A DNA stretch of 64,000 bases from Paenibacillus sp. MMS18-CY102. Lineage in GTDB: Bacteria > Bacillota > Bacilli > Paenibacillales > Paenibacillaceae. Positions 17,275-25,266 of the stretch are shown here, piece by piece. The first letter of the stretch is position 1. Each line of letters begins with the position of its first letter. The notes beneath the pieces are model-generated. The model ran no database searches, was not told where the DNA came from, and saw only the letters and a list, made by a program, of their open reading frames with translations. Location of the stretch: positions 112,361 through 176,360 of the forward strand of contig NZ_WSTC01000011.1 in NCBI RefSeq assembly GCF_009789195.1. Direction: 5' to 3'. A program made the position numbers and the translations under genes.

Positions 17275-18141
17275 TTAATCTTCTTTGAACCCTTCACCTA
17301 GAACATCATGCACTTCATTAATGACAACGAATGCACGAGGGTCTATGTCCTTTACGATAGCACGCAATGTACGCACTTCTTGGCGATAGACGACACAATA
17401 GACAATATGCTTGTGGGTGCCTGAGTAGGCTCCTATTGCTGGGATAAGCGTCACGCCGCGATCCATTCGTTCCGTTATGCGTCCGGCGATCGTTTCACCC
17501 ATATTCGTAATGATCGAAATGGCTTTTGCAGAGTAGGCGCCTTCTTGAATAAAGTCAATCATTTTGGACGCAATGAATACAGACACCAAGGTGTATAACA
17601 CTTTTTCCTTCGGAATATATAGAAGGGCTATGCCGATGATCACGACATCAAGCGCTAAGATGACCTGCCCCATGCTCCAGCCTTTCCATTTGCCAAGGAT
17701 ACGCGCGATAATGTCGACCCCGCCTGTCGTTCCTCCGAACCGAAACACGATTCCAAGGCCAAGGCCAAGCGTAACCCCTGCATATAAAGCAGCTAGTATG
17801 TAATCTTGTGATGTCTGAAAAGGGATAAGCCACCCCTTATCGATGGCCCGTTCAATTAACGCTAGAAACACGGATAACGATACAGTGCCGAAAATGGTAT
17901 AGGCCATTTGCTGTTTTCCTAGTGCCTTAAGCCCGATGAGAAAGAGCGGAATGTTCAGCACTAACGTTGAGATTGAAAGCGGTGCGCCAAGCGCATAGTT
18001 CAGCAGCACGCCTATGCCGGTCAAGCCACCCTCCATTAGTTGGTTCGGAATGACAAAATAGTGGAGGCCGAATGCATAAATTGCAGTTCCTGCCATGACG
18101 GGAATAAGCGAGCGGGCAACATGCCATAAACGAGCGAGCAT
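17275..18141 (-). CDS. ypjC: YitT-family membrane protein with DUF2179 domain (YpjC-like)
   Basis: The 288-residue protein has five or six membrane segments in the first 200 residues (e.g. GTAIYAFGLHYFVIP and FRFGGTTGGVDIIARIL) and a C-terminal soluble DUF2179 domain (about 215-285). This is the YitT/DUF161 architecture. FGGTTGGVDI is the family signature. The AAAGGAGG site lies just before the start. It is on the strand opposite to its neighbours and is transcribed away from ypjD. The transported substrate, if any, is unknown. Confidence 0.9.
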   Translation of the reverse strand: MLARLWHVARSLIPVMAGTAIYAFGLHYFVIPNQLMEGGLTGIGVLLNYALGAPLSISTLVLNIPLFLIGLKALGKQQMAYTIFGTVSLSVFLALIERAIDKGWLIPFQTSQDYILAALYAGVTLGLGLGIVFRFGGTTGGVDIIARILGKWKGWSMGQVILALDVVIIGIALLYIPKEKVLYTLVSVFIASKMIDFIQEGAYSAKAISIITNMGETIAGRITERMDRGVTLIPAIGAYSGTHKHIVYCVVYRQEVRTLRAIVKDIDPRAFVVINEVHDVLGEGFKED

Positions 18142-18223
18142 GGCGAAGCCTCCTTTTGGAAAGATGATCGTAGATGGGATACGACACTAGTTAGTATGGC
18201 TACTTTTCCGTCGTTGAAAACCA

Positions 18224-18252
18224 TTGTTTTCCCTGCCGCTTTAGGCTAACAT
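18224..18252 (+). promoter_or_regulatory. Predicted promoter of the ypjD-dapB-birA cluster
   Basis: TTGTTT (18224-18229), 17 bp, then TAACAT (18247-18252), in the divergent region between the YitT gene and ypjD. The hexamers are imperfect, so confidence is moderate. Confidence 0.45.
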
Positions 18253-18293
18253 ATAGAAATATCCATCACAGTCGATCAGAGAGGAATGACAAG

Positions 18294-18632
18294 ATGCCGC
18301 AAAAATCATTGTCAGACATCCAACGCGAGGTGGATGACTATATATCGCAATTCAAGGAAGGGTATTTCAGCCCTCTAGCGCTTGTCGCGCGAATGACGGA
18401 GGAGGTCGGAGAACTCGCCAGGGAAGTTAACCATTATTATGGCGAGAAACCGAAGAAGCCCGACGAAGCAGATAACTCGATAGAGATGGAGCTTGGCGAT
18501 TGCTTGTTCATCTTAAGCTGTTTTGCTAATTCGCTAGGCATCGACCTAACGCAAGCCCACGATAAGGTCATGCATAAATTTAATACCCGGGACGCTAATC
18601 GTTGGACTCGCAAGGAAGGAATGGCAGACTGA
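18294..18632 (+). CDS. ypjD: MazG-like nucleotide pyrophosphohydrolase
   Basis: The 112-residue protein has the all-helical MazG fold. Its metal-binding acidic motif E-E-V-G-E-L-A-R-E (near residue 40) and E-L-G-D-C-L-F (near 66) form the E-x-x-E ... E-x-x-D pattern. Such enzymes hydrolyse nucleoside triphosphates to monophosphates and are thought to clear damaged or excess nucleotides. The gene is the first of a plus-strand run through dapB, mgsA, bshB1, bshA, cca and birA, the same order as in B. subtilis. Confidence 0.9.
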   Translation: MPQKSLSDIQREVDDYISQFKEGYFSPLALVARMTEEVGELAREVNHYYGEKPKKPDEADNSIEMELGDCLFILSCFANSLGIDLTQAHDKVMHKFNTRDANRWTRKEGMAD

Positions 18633-18696
18633 CCGTAACCTCGCCATGCCCTGCGACATATGCTGTACCATTCCTGTGTACAAGGAGGGTAGGCAT

Positions 18697-19242
18697 ATGG
18701 AAGGAGACGATTGCCTCAAGCAGGCTTACGGATGTATCTTGCGCAACGATTTTGAGGGAGCCATCCGCTGGTTTGAGCGGGCGATTGCCGCCGACCCGGA
18801 TAATGCCTCGTACTATTATAAATGCTCCATTTCTTACAGCAGAAGCGGCAAGCTGGATCGCGCATTGTATTACGCATTGCGAGCGGTGGAGCTGGACCCT
18901 GAGCAGAAAGCCTATGGCTATCAATTGCGTACTGTGCAAGCTAGCTTGCTTGTATCGTCAGCACGCTTTGACTTGGGGCAGCAGCCGCCTGATCCTGCAA
19001 GTGCCATTCATACGCTTCAGGAAGCGATAGAGCTTGACCCATTAAGCTTTGATGGATTTTTCCTGTTAGGTGAGGCGTATGCGTTATTGAACCGGCTGGA
19101 TGACGCGGTAAGATGCGCGTTAGAAGCGATTCGGCTTAATCCTGGCGACGATTCGGCCCGCACACTGTTTACGGATATGAGCCGCAAAAGAAGAGCGCTT
19201 CGATATCGGCAGCAGAGAAGACAAAGACGAAGGAATAGGTGA
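18697..19242 (+). CDS. Tetratricopeptide-repeat protein
   Basis: I choose ATG 18697, which follows AAGGAGGGT at proper distance, giving 181 residues. At least three TPR units are visible: residues 6-39 (A-I-R-W-F-E-R-A-I-A-A-D-P), 40-73, and 105-150 (A-I-H-T-L-Q-E-A-I-E-L-D-P). The tail is strongly basic (RRKRR-like, rich in Q and R). It is probably a cytosolic scaffold for protein-protein contact. It is inserted between ypjD and dapB, where B. subtilis has no such gene. Confidence 0.85.
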   Translation: MEGDDCLKQAYGCILRNDFEGAIRWFERAIAADPDNASYYYKCSISYSRSGKLDRALYYALRAVELDPEQKAYGYQLRTVQASLLVSSARFDLGQQPPDPASAIHTLQEAIELDPLSFDGFFLLGEAYALLNRLDDAVRCALEAIRLNPGDDSARTLFTDMSRKRRALRYRQQRRQRRRNR

Positions 19243-19251
19243 GTTGTTATT

Positions 19252-20055
19252 ATGGCGAAACAGATTCGTGTAGCAGTAGCAGGAGCAAGTGGCCGAATGG
19301 GCCGTGAAGTAGTTAAATTGGTTATCGATGAAGCGGATTTTGAATTGGCTGCGGCGTCTGCCAGATCAGCTGGTCCGGTGGACGCCGGAACGTTTGTAGG
19401 AAAGCCAGTGAGCGGCGTTACGTTTAGCTCTACACTGGAAGAAGCGTTAGATAGCGGTCCCGTCGACGTCGTTGTTGATTTCTCGGTACCGCAAGTGGTC
19501 TATGACAACGCAGTTGCCGCGATTACGCGGGGTGTTCGTCCTGTAATCGGCGCAACGGGCCTTACGCCAGAGCAAATTGCAGAGCTGGACAGGCTGTGCA
19601 AAGAGCGGGGAATCGGTGGGCTTATCGCACCGAATTTCTCGATTGGCGCAATCTTGATGATGCAATTCGCAGCGCAAGCGTCCAAATATTTTCCGCATCT
19701 CGAAATTATTGAATATCATGGCGACCAGAAGCTGGATGCACCGTCTGGCACATCGATCAAGACAGCGGAGCTTATCTCTCAAGTGCGCGGTGAGATGCGC
19801 CAAGGCAATCCGCATGAAGAAGAAACGATCGAAGGCTCGCGCGGCGGCTATTATGACGGCTTCCGTATCCATAGCGTAAGGCTGCCAGGCGTATTTGCGC
19901 AGCAAGAGGTCGTATTCGGGGCATTCGGGCAATCGCTCAAAATCCGCCACGATTCTTACGACCGCGCTGGCTACATGCCAGGCGTTGCAGTAGCTATCCG
20001 TAAAGTCATGACCTATGAAGGCATGATTTATGGCTTTGAGCACATTATGGATTAA
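19252..20055 (+). CDS. dapB: 4-hydroxy-tetrahydrodipicolinate reductase
   Basis: DapB reduces hydroxytetrahydrodipicolinate with NAD(P)H, a step to diaminopimelate for cell wall and lysine, and in sporeformers to dipicolinate supply. The Rossmann motif G-A-S-G-R-M-G is at residues 10-16. The catalytic signature E-Y-H-G-D-Q-K-L-D-A-P-S-G-T begins near 153. At 267 residues it has the normal length. The start follows a short GGTGAG site nine bases after the TPR gene. Confidence 0.97.
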   Translation: MAKQIRVAVAGASGRMGREVVKLVIDEADFELAAASARSAGPVDAGTFVGKPVSGVTFSSTLEEALDSGPVDVVVDFSVPQVVYDNAVAAITRGVRPVIGATGLTPEQIAELDRLCKERGIGGLIAPNFSIGAILMMQFAAQASKYFPHLEIIEYHGDQKLDAPSGTSIKTAELISQVRGEMRQGNPHEEETIEGSRGGYYDGFRIHSVRLPGVFAQQEVVFGAFGQSLKIRHDSYDRAGYMPGVAVAIRKVMTYEGMIYGFEHIMD

Positions 20056-20120
20056 ATTTCCGATAGCAAGGTGTATCGGATGATCCAGGTTACAACAGAG
20101 CGGAGAGGGGACTAACTTCC

Positions 20121-20546
20121 ATGTTACATATAGCTTTTATTGCCCACGATCGTAAAAAAGAGGAAATCGTTAATTTTGTTACGGCTTACGAGCATGTCTT
20201 CACGCCTCATCAGCTGTACTCGACCGGAACGACAGGATTGCGCATTATGGAAAACACGTCATTGCAAATCCATCGTTTCATGTCGGGCCCGCTTGGCGGC
20301 GACCAACAGATCGGTGCACTTGTAGCGGAAAATATTATGGACTTTATCATTTTCCTCCGCGATCCATTGATGGCGCAGCCTCACGAGCCGGACATCATCG
20401 CCTTGCTTCGCCTTTGCGACGTGCAAGGGATACCGGTTGCAACGAACATCGCAACAGCGGAGCTGCTTGTTAAAGCGGTCGAACGCGGCGATTTTGCTTG
20501 GCGTGAGCTTGTACATAAGTATAAACCAGGTGTAGAGAATGACTAA
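20121..20546 (+). CDS. mgsA: Methylglyoxal synthase
   Basis: MgsA converts dihydroxyacetone phosphate to methylglyoxal, an overflow bypass of glycolysis. The sequence contains A-H-D-x-K-K near residue 8, the phosphate-binding T-G-T-T-G near 36, S-G-P-L-G-G-D-Q-Q near 54 and F-L-R-D-P near 75. The 141 residues are normal. A GGAGAGGGG site precedes the ATG. It overlaps bshB1 by eight bases; bacillithiol made by the downstream genes also helps detoxify methylglyoxal in Firmicutes, so the linkage makes sense. Confidence 0.97.
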   Translation: MLHIAFIAHDRKKEEIVNFVTAYEHVFTPHQLYSTGTTGLRIMENTSLQIHRFMSGPLGGDQQIGALVAENIMDFIIFLRDPLMAQPHEPDIIALLRLCDVQGIPVATNIATAELLVKAVERGDFAWRELVHKYKPGVEND

Positions 20547-21255
20547 CGAACAATCTTTTATCGCAGAGAAGCTTGATATTTTGATTTTCGGCGCGCATCC
20601 AGATGACGCCGAAATCGGAATGGGCGGCACGATTGCCAAGCATGTAATGGCTGGGCAACGTGTCGGTCTCTGCGATTTGACGGAAGCTGAGATGTCCTCC
20701 AATGGCACCGTAGAGCTGCGCCGGCAGGAAGCTGCCGAAGCCTCTGCGGTGCTTGGTCTATCGGTACGCACGAATCTGGCTTTGCCGGACCGAGGGCTTG
20801 GCGCAGAAGGGCATGTGGAGGCGATTACGGCAGAAATTAGGCGCTATCGCCCACGAATCGTGTTTGCGCCATACTGGAATGACCGCCACCCGGACCATAA
20901 TCGGTGCAGTGCGCTTGTAGAGGAAGCAGTGTTTAATGCGAAGCTTCGCCGTTACATGCCGGAGCTTCCGGCAGTTCAAGTTGAACAGCTTCTGTTTTAT
21001 TATATTAATGACGTAGAGGATGTACGACTAGCTGTTAACGTTTCGGATGTGTATGAGCAGAAGCTCGCGTCGCTGCGGGCATACCGCTCCCAATTCGAAG
21101 CAGTGTCACAAGGCGAAGACCGCGTCGTTACGCCGCTTACAGGACGTTATGTCGATAATGTGGAAGCAAGGGACCGCCTTCTTGGCACAGCGCGCGGTTG
21201 GACGTACGGGGAAGGGTTTACGGCCAAGAAACCGCATACGGTGGACTTGTTTTGA
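20539..21255 (+). CDS. bshB1: Bacillithiol biosynthesis deacetylase
   Basis: BshB1 removes the acetyl group from N-acetylglucosaminyl-malate, the second step of bacillithiol synthesis. The PIG-L/LmbE zinc motif [10 protein letters not shown] is at residues 18-27, with the third zinc ligand in D-R-H-P-D-H near 114. It has 238 residues. The gene starts inside the end of mgsA and precedes bshA, so two of the bacillithiol pathway genes stand together; bshC is not in the window. Confidence 0.94.
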   Translation: MTNEQSFIAEKLDILIFGAHPDDAEIGMGGTIAKHVMAGQRVGLCDLTEAEMSSNGTVELRRQEAAEASAVLGLSVRTNLALPDRGLGAEGHVEAITAEIRRYRPRIVFAPYWNDRHPDHNRCSALVEEAVFNAKLRRYMPELPAVQVEQLLFYYINDVEDVRLAVNVSDVYEQKLASLRAYRSQFEAVSQGEDRVVTPLTGRYVDNVEARDRLLGTARGWTYGEGFTAKKPHTVDLF

Positions 21256-21344
21256 ACAAGCTGGCACGGCAAAAGGGAAGAATGGCGTTGCCATGAACGG
21301 CATACGATAGATACCAATTACGCATTTCCTAGGGGTTGCGAATC

Positions 21345-22508
21345 GTGACGAGAAAATTAAAAATCGGAATTACATGTTATCCGTCTTTGGGCGGCTCAGG
21401 CGTTGTTGCGACCGAGCTTGGCAAACTGTTAGCCGAGAAAGGCCATGAGATTCATTTTATTACGCATAGCATTCCATTCCGGTTGGGCAAATTTCATAAA
21501 AATATTTATTACCATGAGGTTGAGGTCAACGACTACTATGTATTCCGTTACCCGCCGTATGATTTAGCATTGGCGAGCAAGATGGCTCAGGTTGTGCAAA
21601 TGCAGGATCTGGATCTTCTTCATGTGCATTATGCGGTACCTCACGCGATTTGTGCCCATCTGGCCAAACAAATGGTAGGCGACCGGCTCAAAACCGTGAC
21701 GACGCTGCATGGCACTGATATTACGGTATTGGCGCAGGATGAGTCGTTGAAGGACCTGATTCGGTTAGGCATTAATACAAGCGATGCGGTTACAGCGGTA
21801 TCGGCGGACCTCATTCGGGAAACGCGAGATTTGCTGGATATTGCGAACCCAATTGATTTAACGTATAACTTTGTCGATAAAAGAATCTATTATCCGCGCG
21901 AGTGCCAGTCGCTGAAATCGGATTATGCACCGAAGGGCGAGAAGCTGCTCATGCATATTTCGAACTTCCGGCCGGTCAAAAGGATTAGCGATGTCATCGA
22001 TACGTTCGCGCGAGTGGCGGATGTGATGCCTGCGAAGCTGTTATTGGTTGGGGAGGGTCCTGAGCTCATTAAAGCACAGTTCCGTATTAATCAGCTTGGG
22101 CTTGATGATCGGGTTCATTTCTTAGGCAAACAGGATGATGTCGCCCAGCTTATCTCTATTGCAGACCTGATGCTGCTTCCATCAGAGAAGGAAAGCTTCG
22201 GCCTAGTCGCATTAGAAGCAATGGCTTGCGGTGTCCCAACCATTGGCTCGCTCGCTGGCGGGATTCCTGAGCTTGTTTCGCATGGCGAGACCGGATATTT
22301 GTCCGCAATTGGCGATACCGAGTCGATGGCTGCGAACGCTGTACGGTTGCTGTCCGATGATAAGCTGTTTAAGCAATTCCGAGATGCTTGTATTCGCCGG
22401 GCGCAATCCAAGTTCTGCAACGATCGAATTACGGCGGAGTATGAGCGCATCTACTACCGGACGTTAGGCATCGAAGCGGACATTCCAATTCCCGTTTGCT
22501 CGGAATAG
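21345..22508 (+). CDS. bshA: N-acetyl-alpha-D-glucosaminyl L-malate synthase
   Basis: BshA is a GT4 glycosyltransferase that joins UDP-GlcNAc to L-malate in the first step of bacillithiol synthesis. The N-terminal glycine loop Y-P-S-L-G-G-S-G and the C-terminal donor-site motif E-x7-E (E-K-E-S-F-G-L-V-A-L-E) are present. I choose GTG 21345, about eight bases after TAGGGG, rather than TTG 21336, which overlaps that site; this gives 387 residues. An 80-base gap separates it from bshB1 with no clear terminator. Confidence 0.94.
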   Translation: MTRKLKIGITCYPSLGGSGVVATELGKLLAEKGHEIHFITHSIPFRLGKFHKNIYYHEVEVNDYYVFRYPPYDLALASKMAQVVQMQDLDLLHVHYAVPHAICAHLAKQMVGDRLKTVTTLHGTDITVLAQDESLKDLIRLGINTSDAVTAVSADLIRETRDLLDIANPIDLTYNFVDKRIYYPRECQSLKSDYAPKGEKLLMHISNFRPVKRISDVIDTFARVADVMPAKLLLVGEGPELIKAQFRINQLGLDDRVHFLGKQDDVAQLISIADLMLLPSEKESFGLVALEAMACGVPTIGSLAGGIPELVSHGETGYLSAIGDTESMAANAVRLLSDDKLFKQFRDACIRRAQSKFCNDRITAEYERIYYRTLGIEADIPIPVCSE

Positions 22509-22516
22509 AGGGTTTT

Positions 22517-23896
22517 ATGAATGCTCAGAAGCCGTATTGGGATGAGGAAATGGAAGCGGCGCTTCCTGTTTTGCAAAAACTTGAAAATGCAGGTTTCGAG
22601 GCTGTTTTTGTCGGAGGCTGTGTAAGGGATGTTATTGCAGGGCGACCGATTACAGATGTTGATATTGCCACCTCGGCGACACCTGACGCCGTGATGGTCC
22701 TGTTCGACCGCACCGTGCCGACAGGCTTGCAGCATGGCACCGTTACGGTCATTGTGAATGAACGAACATATGAGGTTACTACGTACCGTTCTGAAGCAGA
22801 GTACGAAGACCATCGCAGGCCGGCTGGCGTCGCATTTATTGCAGAGCTGGAAGGCGACTTGCTCCGGCGGGATTTTACCATCAATGCGATGGCATTGCGG
22901 GCGGACGGTACGTTGGTCGATTTGTACGGCGGGCTAAGCGATTTGCATGCTGGAATCATTCGATGCGTCGGCGATGCGGATGAACGCTTCAGTGAGGATG
23001 CGCTTCGGATGGTTCGGGCGGTGCGATTCGCATCGACGTTCGGGTACGCCATCGCGCCCAGCGCATGGCGTGCCTTGCTGCGCAATCGTGAGCTGCTGCA
23101 GCATGTAGCGATGGAGCGGATCGGTGCAGAGCTGGATAAAATGATCGGCGGCGCTGGTCCCCATCGCGCCGCCGCGCTGCTCGCCGCCAGCGGCTTGCTC
23201 GCTCGCGCCAAAGAACCGCTGCCCGCTGGCTTCGCCCAGCCGGGCTGCGGCTCCCGCCAACGCCCCGCGCTTCGCAGCGGGCGGGGCGCCGGCGGCGCTG
23301 GCGGCGTGCCGCCGCTCTCATCGGCGCTGGCACGCCTGCAGGGCAAGGACGACCGCTGGGCGGCCGTCTTCCTCGCGCTCCGGCTATCGCCGGAAGACGC
23401 AGAGGAGACGCTACAGCGCCTGCGCTTCCCGGGCCGCCGCATCGCGTCGGCCCGCTCGGCCGTCAAGCTGCATGATGCGGCCGCACCGCTCGCCGCATCA
23501 AGCGGCGCGGCTGCTACGCCAGCCGCCGCTGCCGCATGGGTAGACGCCGTGCTAGCCGCCGGCGTCGAAACGGCAAGCGCGTGGCTGCGCATCACGCGCG
23601 AGTTTGCCGCTTCAGGCGCGCAGATTGGCGGCCTGCCGTTGTCGGAAGCTGCGCTTGATGCATTAGCGGCGCAGCTTGCGGGCATGCCGTGTACTGCCAT
23701 ACGGGAGCTTGCAGTTAATGGCAACATCCTTTGCTCGCATCTGGGCCTCAAGCCGGGACCGCGCACAGGGGCGCTGCTTAATGGGCTACTGCGTTCCGTC
23801 GCATTGCGCGAGACGCCGAACGAACGGGAGGCGCTCCTCGCGCTTGCTGAATTCATGGAAGAGGATCGGATGAACGATGGACCATACACTTCTTGA
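22517..23896 (+). CDS. cca: CCA-adding enzyme (tRNA nucleotidyltransferase) with GC-rich insertion
   Basis: Cca adds or repairs the CCA end of tRNAs. The class II nucleotidyltransferase head is clear: V-G-G-C-V-R-D near residue 32, the metal pair D-V-D near 47, R-R-D-F-T-I-N-A-M near 117 and E-D-A-L-R-M-V-R near 158. After about residue 210 the protein turns into alanine-, glycine- and proline-rich sequence coded by very GC-rich DNA (about 23140-23660), unlike its neighbours, before a normal-looking end. The total is 459 residues against about 400 usual. ATG 22517 follows AGAGGG; the last 20 bases overlap birA. Confidence 0.92.
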   Translation: MNAQKPYWDEEMEAALPVLQKLENAGFEAVFVGGCVRDVIAGRPITDVDIATSATPDAVMVLFDRTVPTGLQHGTVTVIVNERTYEVTTYRSEAEYEDHRRPAGVAFIAELEGDLLRRDFTINAMALRADGTLVDLYGGLSDLHAGIIRCVGDADERFSEDALRMVRAVRFASTFGYAIAPSAWRALLRNRELLQHVAMERIGAELDKMIGGAGPHRAAALLAASGLLARAKEPLPAGFAQPGCGSRQRPALRSGRGAGGAGGVPPLSSALARLQGKDDRWAAVFLALRLSPEDAEETLQRLRFPGRRIASARSAVKLHDAAAPLAASSGAAATPAAAAAWVDAVLAAGVETASAWLRITREFAASGAQIGGLPLSEAALDALAAQLAGMPCTAIRELAVNGNILCSHLGLKPGPRTGALLNGLLRSVALRETPNEREALLALAEFMEEDRMNDGPYTS

Positions 23897-24860
23897 ACTG
23901 CTGGAGCAGGAGCAAGGCAACTATTTATCGGGCGAGACGATTAGCAAGGCGATGAACGTGAGCCGGACAGCCGTCTGGAAGCAGATCCGCAAGCTTGAAG
24001 AACGGGGCTATGTGATCGAAGCTTCGCGCAAGCTGGGGTACAGGCTCGTCTCCAAGCCAGATAACCTGTCGCTGGACAAGTTGTCAGAGCTGCTGCAGAC
24101 GAACCGGTTTGGCCGTGCGCTTCGCTTGCTTGATGTCGTCGACTCAACACAGAATGAGGCACAGCGATGGGCGGAAGATGGAGCGCCTGAAGGGGCAATC
24201 GTGATCGCGGAGCAGCAGCTCGGTGGCCGCGGGCGCATGGGACGCAGCTGGGTGTCGCCCTATACCAAAGGCATATGGATGAGCCTCATTATGCGTCCGA
24301 GCACGCCGATCCATTTCGCTCCACAGCTTACGCTGCTGACTGCGGTAGCTTTATGCCGCAGCTTGCGCAAGACGACAGGCCTTGAAATCGGTATTAAATG
24401 GCCTAACGACCTGCTTATTAACGGCAAGAAGATTAGCGGCATTTTGCTTGAGTCTGCGGCTGAAGACGAAAGGATCAAATATGTCGTAGCAGGGACAGGC
24501 ATTAGCGTGAATTTGGACATTTCCGATTATCCAGAGGAGCTGCTGGAACGCGCGACTTCTTTGTCAATTCAAGCGGGACGGAAGTTTTCGCGTGAGCAGG
24601 TCATTGCTGATTTCCTTCTGGAATGGGAACAGCTGTATGATTTGTACTTAAAGGATGGATTCGGCGCGATTCAAACGCTCTGGGAGGCGCTCGCGGTTAC
24701 ATTGCATCAAGATGTGACCATTCACACGCCACAAGGGCAGCTCTCTGGCAAGGCCATGGGGCTGCATGAGAGCGGCGCCCTTGAATTGCAGCTTCCTTCA
24801 GGAGAGCTTCGCCTTGTCTTCTCGGGCGAGATGGGACAACCGTCGCCGCCAACGCAGTAG
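23877..24860 (+). CDS. birA: Biotin protein ligase / biotin operon repressor
   Basis: BirA attaches biotin to acetyl-CoA carboxylase and other carriers. The N-terminal winged helix (residues 1-60, with S-R-T-A-V-W-K-Q-I-R) indicates the bifunctional repressor form. The ligase motif G-G-R-G-R-M-G-R-S-W (about 115-124), K-W-P-N-D near 174 and the C-terminal SH3-like domain follow. It has 327 residues. It starts within the last codons of cca. A long-stem terminator lies downstream. Confidence 0.95.
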   Translation: MDHTLLELLEQEQGNYLSGETISKAMNVSRTAVWKQIRKLEERGYVIEASRKLGYRLVSKPDNLSLDKLSELLQTNRFGRALRLLDVVDSTQNEAQRWAEDGAPEGAIVIAEQQLGGRGRMGRSWVSPYTKGIWMSLIMRPSTPIHFAPQLTLLTAVALCRSLRKTTGLEIGIKWPNDLLINGKKISGILLESAAEDERIKYVVAGTGISVNLDISDYPEELLERATSLSIQAGRKFSREQVIADFLLEWEQLYDLYLKDGFGAIQTLWEALAVTLHQDVTIHTPQGQLSGKAMGLHESGALELQLPSGELRLVFSGEMGQPSPPTQ

Positions 24861-24921
24861 ATTCTCCTCCTATGGGATCGAGACAGCAGCACAGGTTAAC
24901 ATTTTTCACCTATATAAGTTC

Positions 24922-25013
24922 AATGGATGGCGAGATGAAAGAATGAGCCAACGCAGCTGCGAAATTCGCCAGCATGCGGGCGAATTCCTAAATTTACGCC
25001 ATCCATTTTTTTT
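24922..25013 (+). terminator. Long-stem structured terminator after birA
   Basis: An 11-bp perfect stem, AATGGATGGCG (24922-24932) with CGCCATCCATT (24997-25007), runs into eight T. The 64-nt interior holds a second 8-bp stem, AATTCGCC with GGCGAATT (near 24964-24986), and the palindrome GCAGCTGC. The right arm overlaps the -35 box of the panB promoter. It may be only a terminator, or a multi-branched regulatory RNA; no known class is recognised. Confidence 0.65.
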
Positions 25014-25021
25014 GGTATAAT
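24993..25021 (+). promoter_or_regulatory. Predicted promoter of panBCD
   Basis: TTTACG (24993-24998), 17 bp, then an extended -10 element TGGTATAAT (hexamer 25016-25021). The predicted transcript has a leader of about 235 nt before panB, with a terminator near its end. Confidence 0.65.
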
Positions 25022-25113
25022 GATGGCACGCGAGGCGATATCCAAATTTAAGGAATCGCACTTTGCAAGGCATCATTGCATGAATTCATTCTTAAGCACG
25101 GAAGAGGGTTACT

Positions 25114-25266
25114 ATGACACGTGCGCAACTCTGCTCTGAGCCGTTAGGGACCGAGACAGAAGGAAGCGATGAGTTTGGCGTTCCTTTATCGTTAGGGACC
25201 TTTTTAGCGCGGCTAAAAGGTTTTTTTGTGTTTATCCTATACTTTAAAGGGGATGAAGCAGTATGA
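25114..25266 (+). other. Possible 50-codon leader frame ending in the panB start
   Basis: An ATG at 25114, after GAAGAGGG, opens 50 codons that run through the leader terminator and stop at TGA 25264-25266, overlapping the panB ATG at 25263. Such an overlap is typical of coupled genes, but the peptide resembles nothing I know, and a frame this long can arise by chance. Listed as a candidate leader peptide only. Confidence 0.25.
25142..25227 (+). promoter_or_regulatory. Tandem leader motif and attenuator-like terminator before panB
   Basis: The 11-nt sequence CGTTAGGGACC occurs at 25142-25152 and again at 25190-25200, a 48-nt period. The second copy runs into a terminator: ACCTTTTTAGC (25198-25208) pairs with GCTAAAAGGT (25212-25221) with one bulge, followed by seven T. 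A tandem element before panB recalls the Rfam 'pan' RNA motif, often found in two copies upstream of panB, but I cannot verify that its consensus fits. Confidence 0.55.

Noticed and set aside
22525..23889. 454-codon open frame opposite cca
   Set aside because: It mirrors the GC-rich cca gene. High GC removes stop codons in other frames; the product has no recognised motif.
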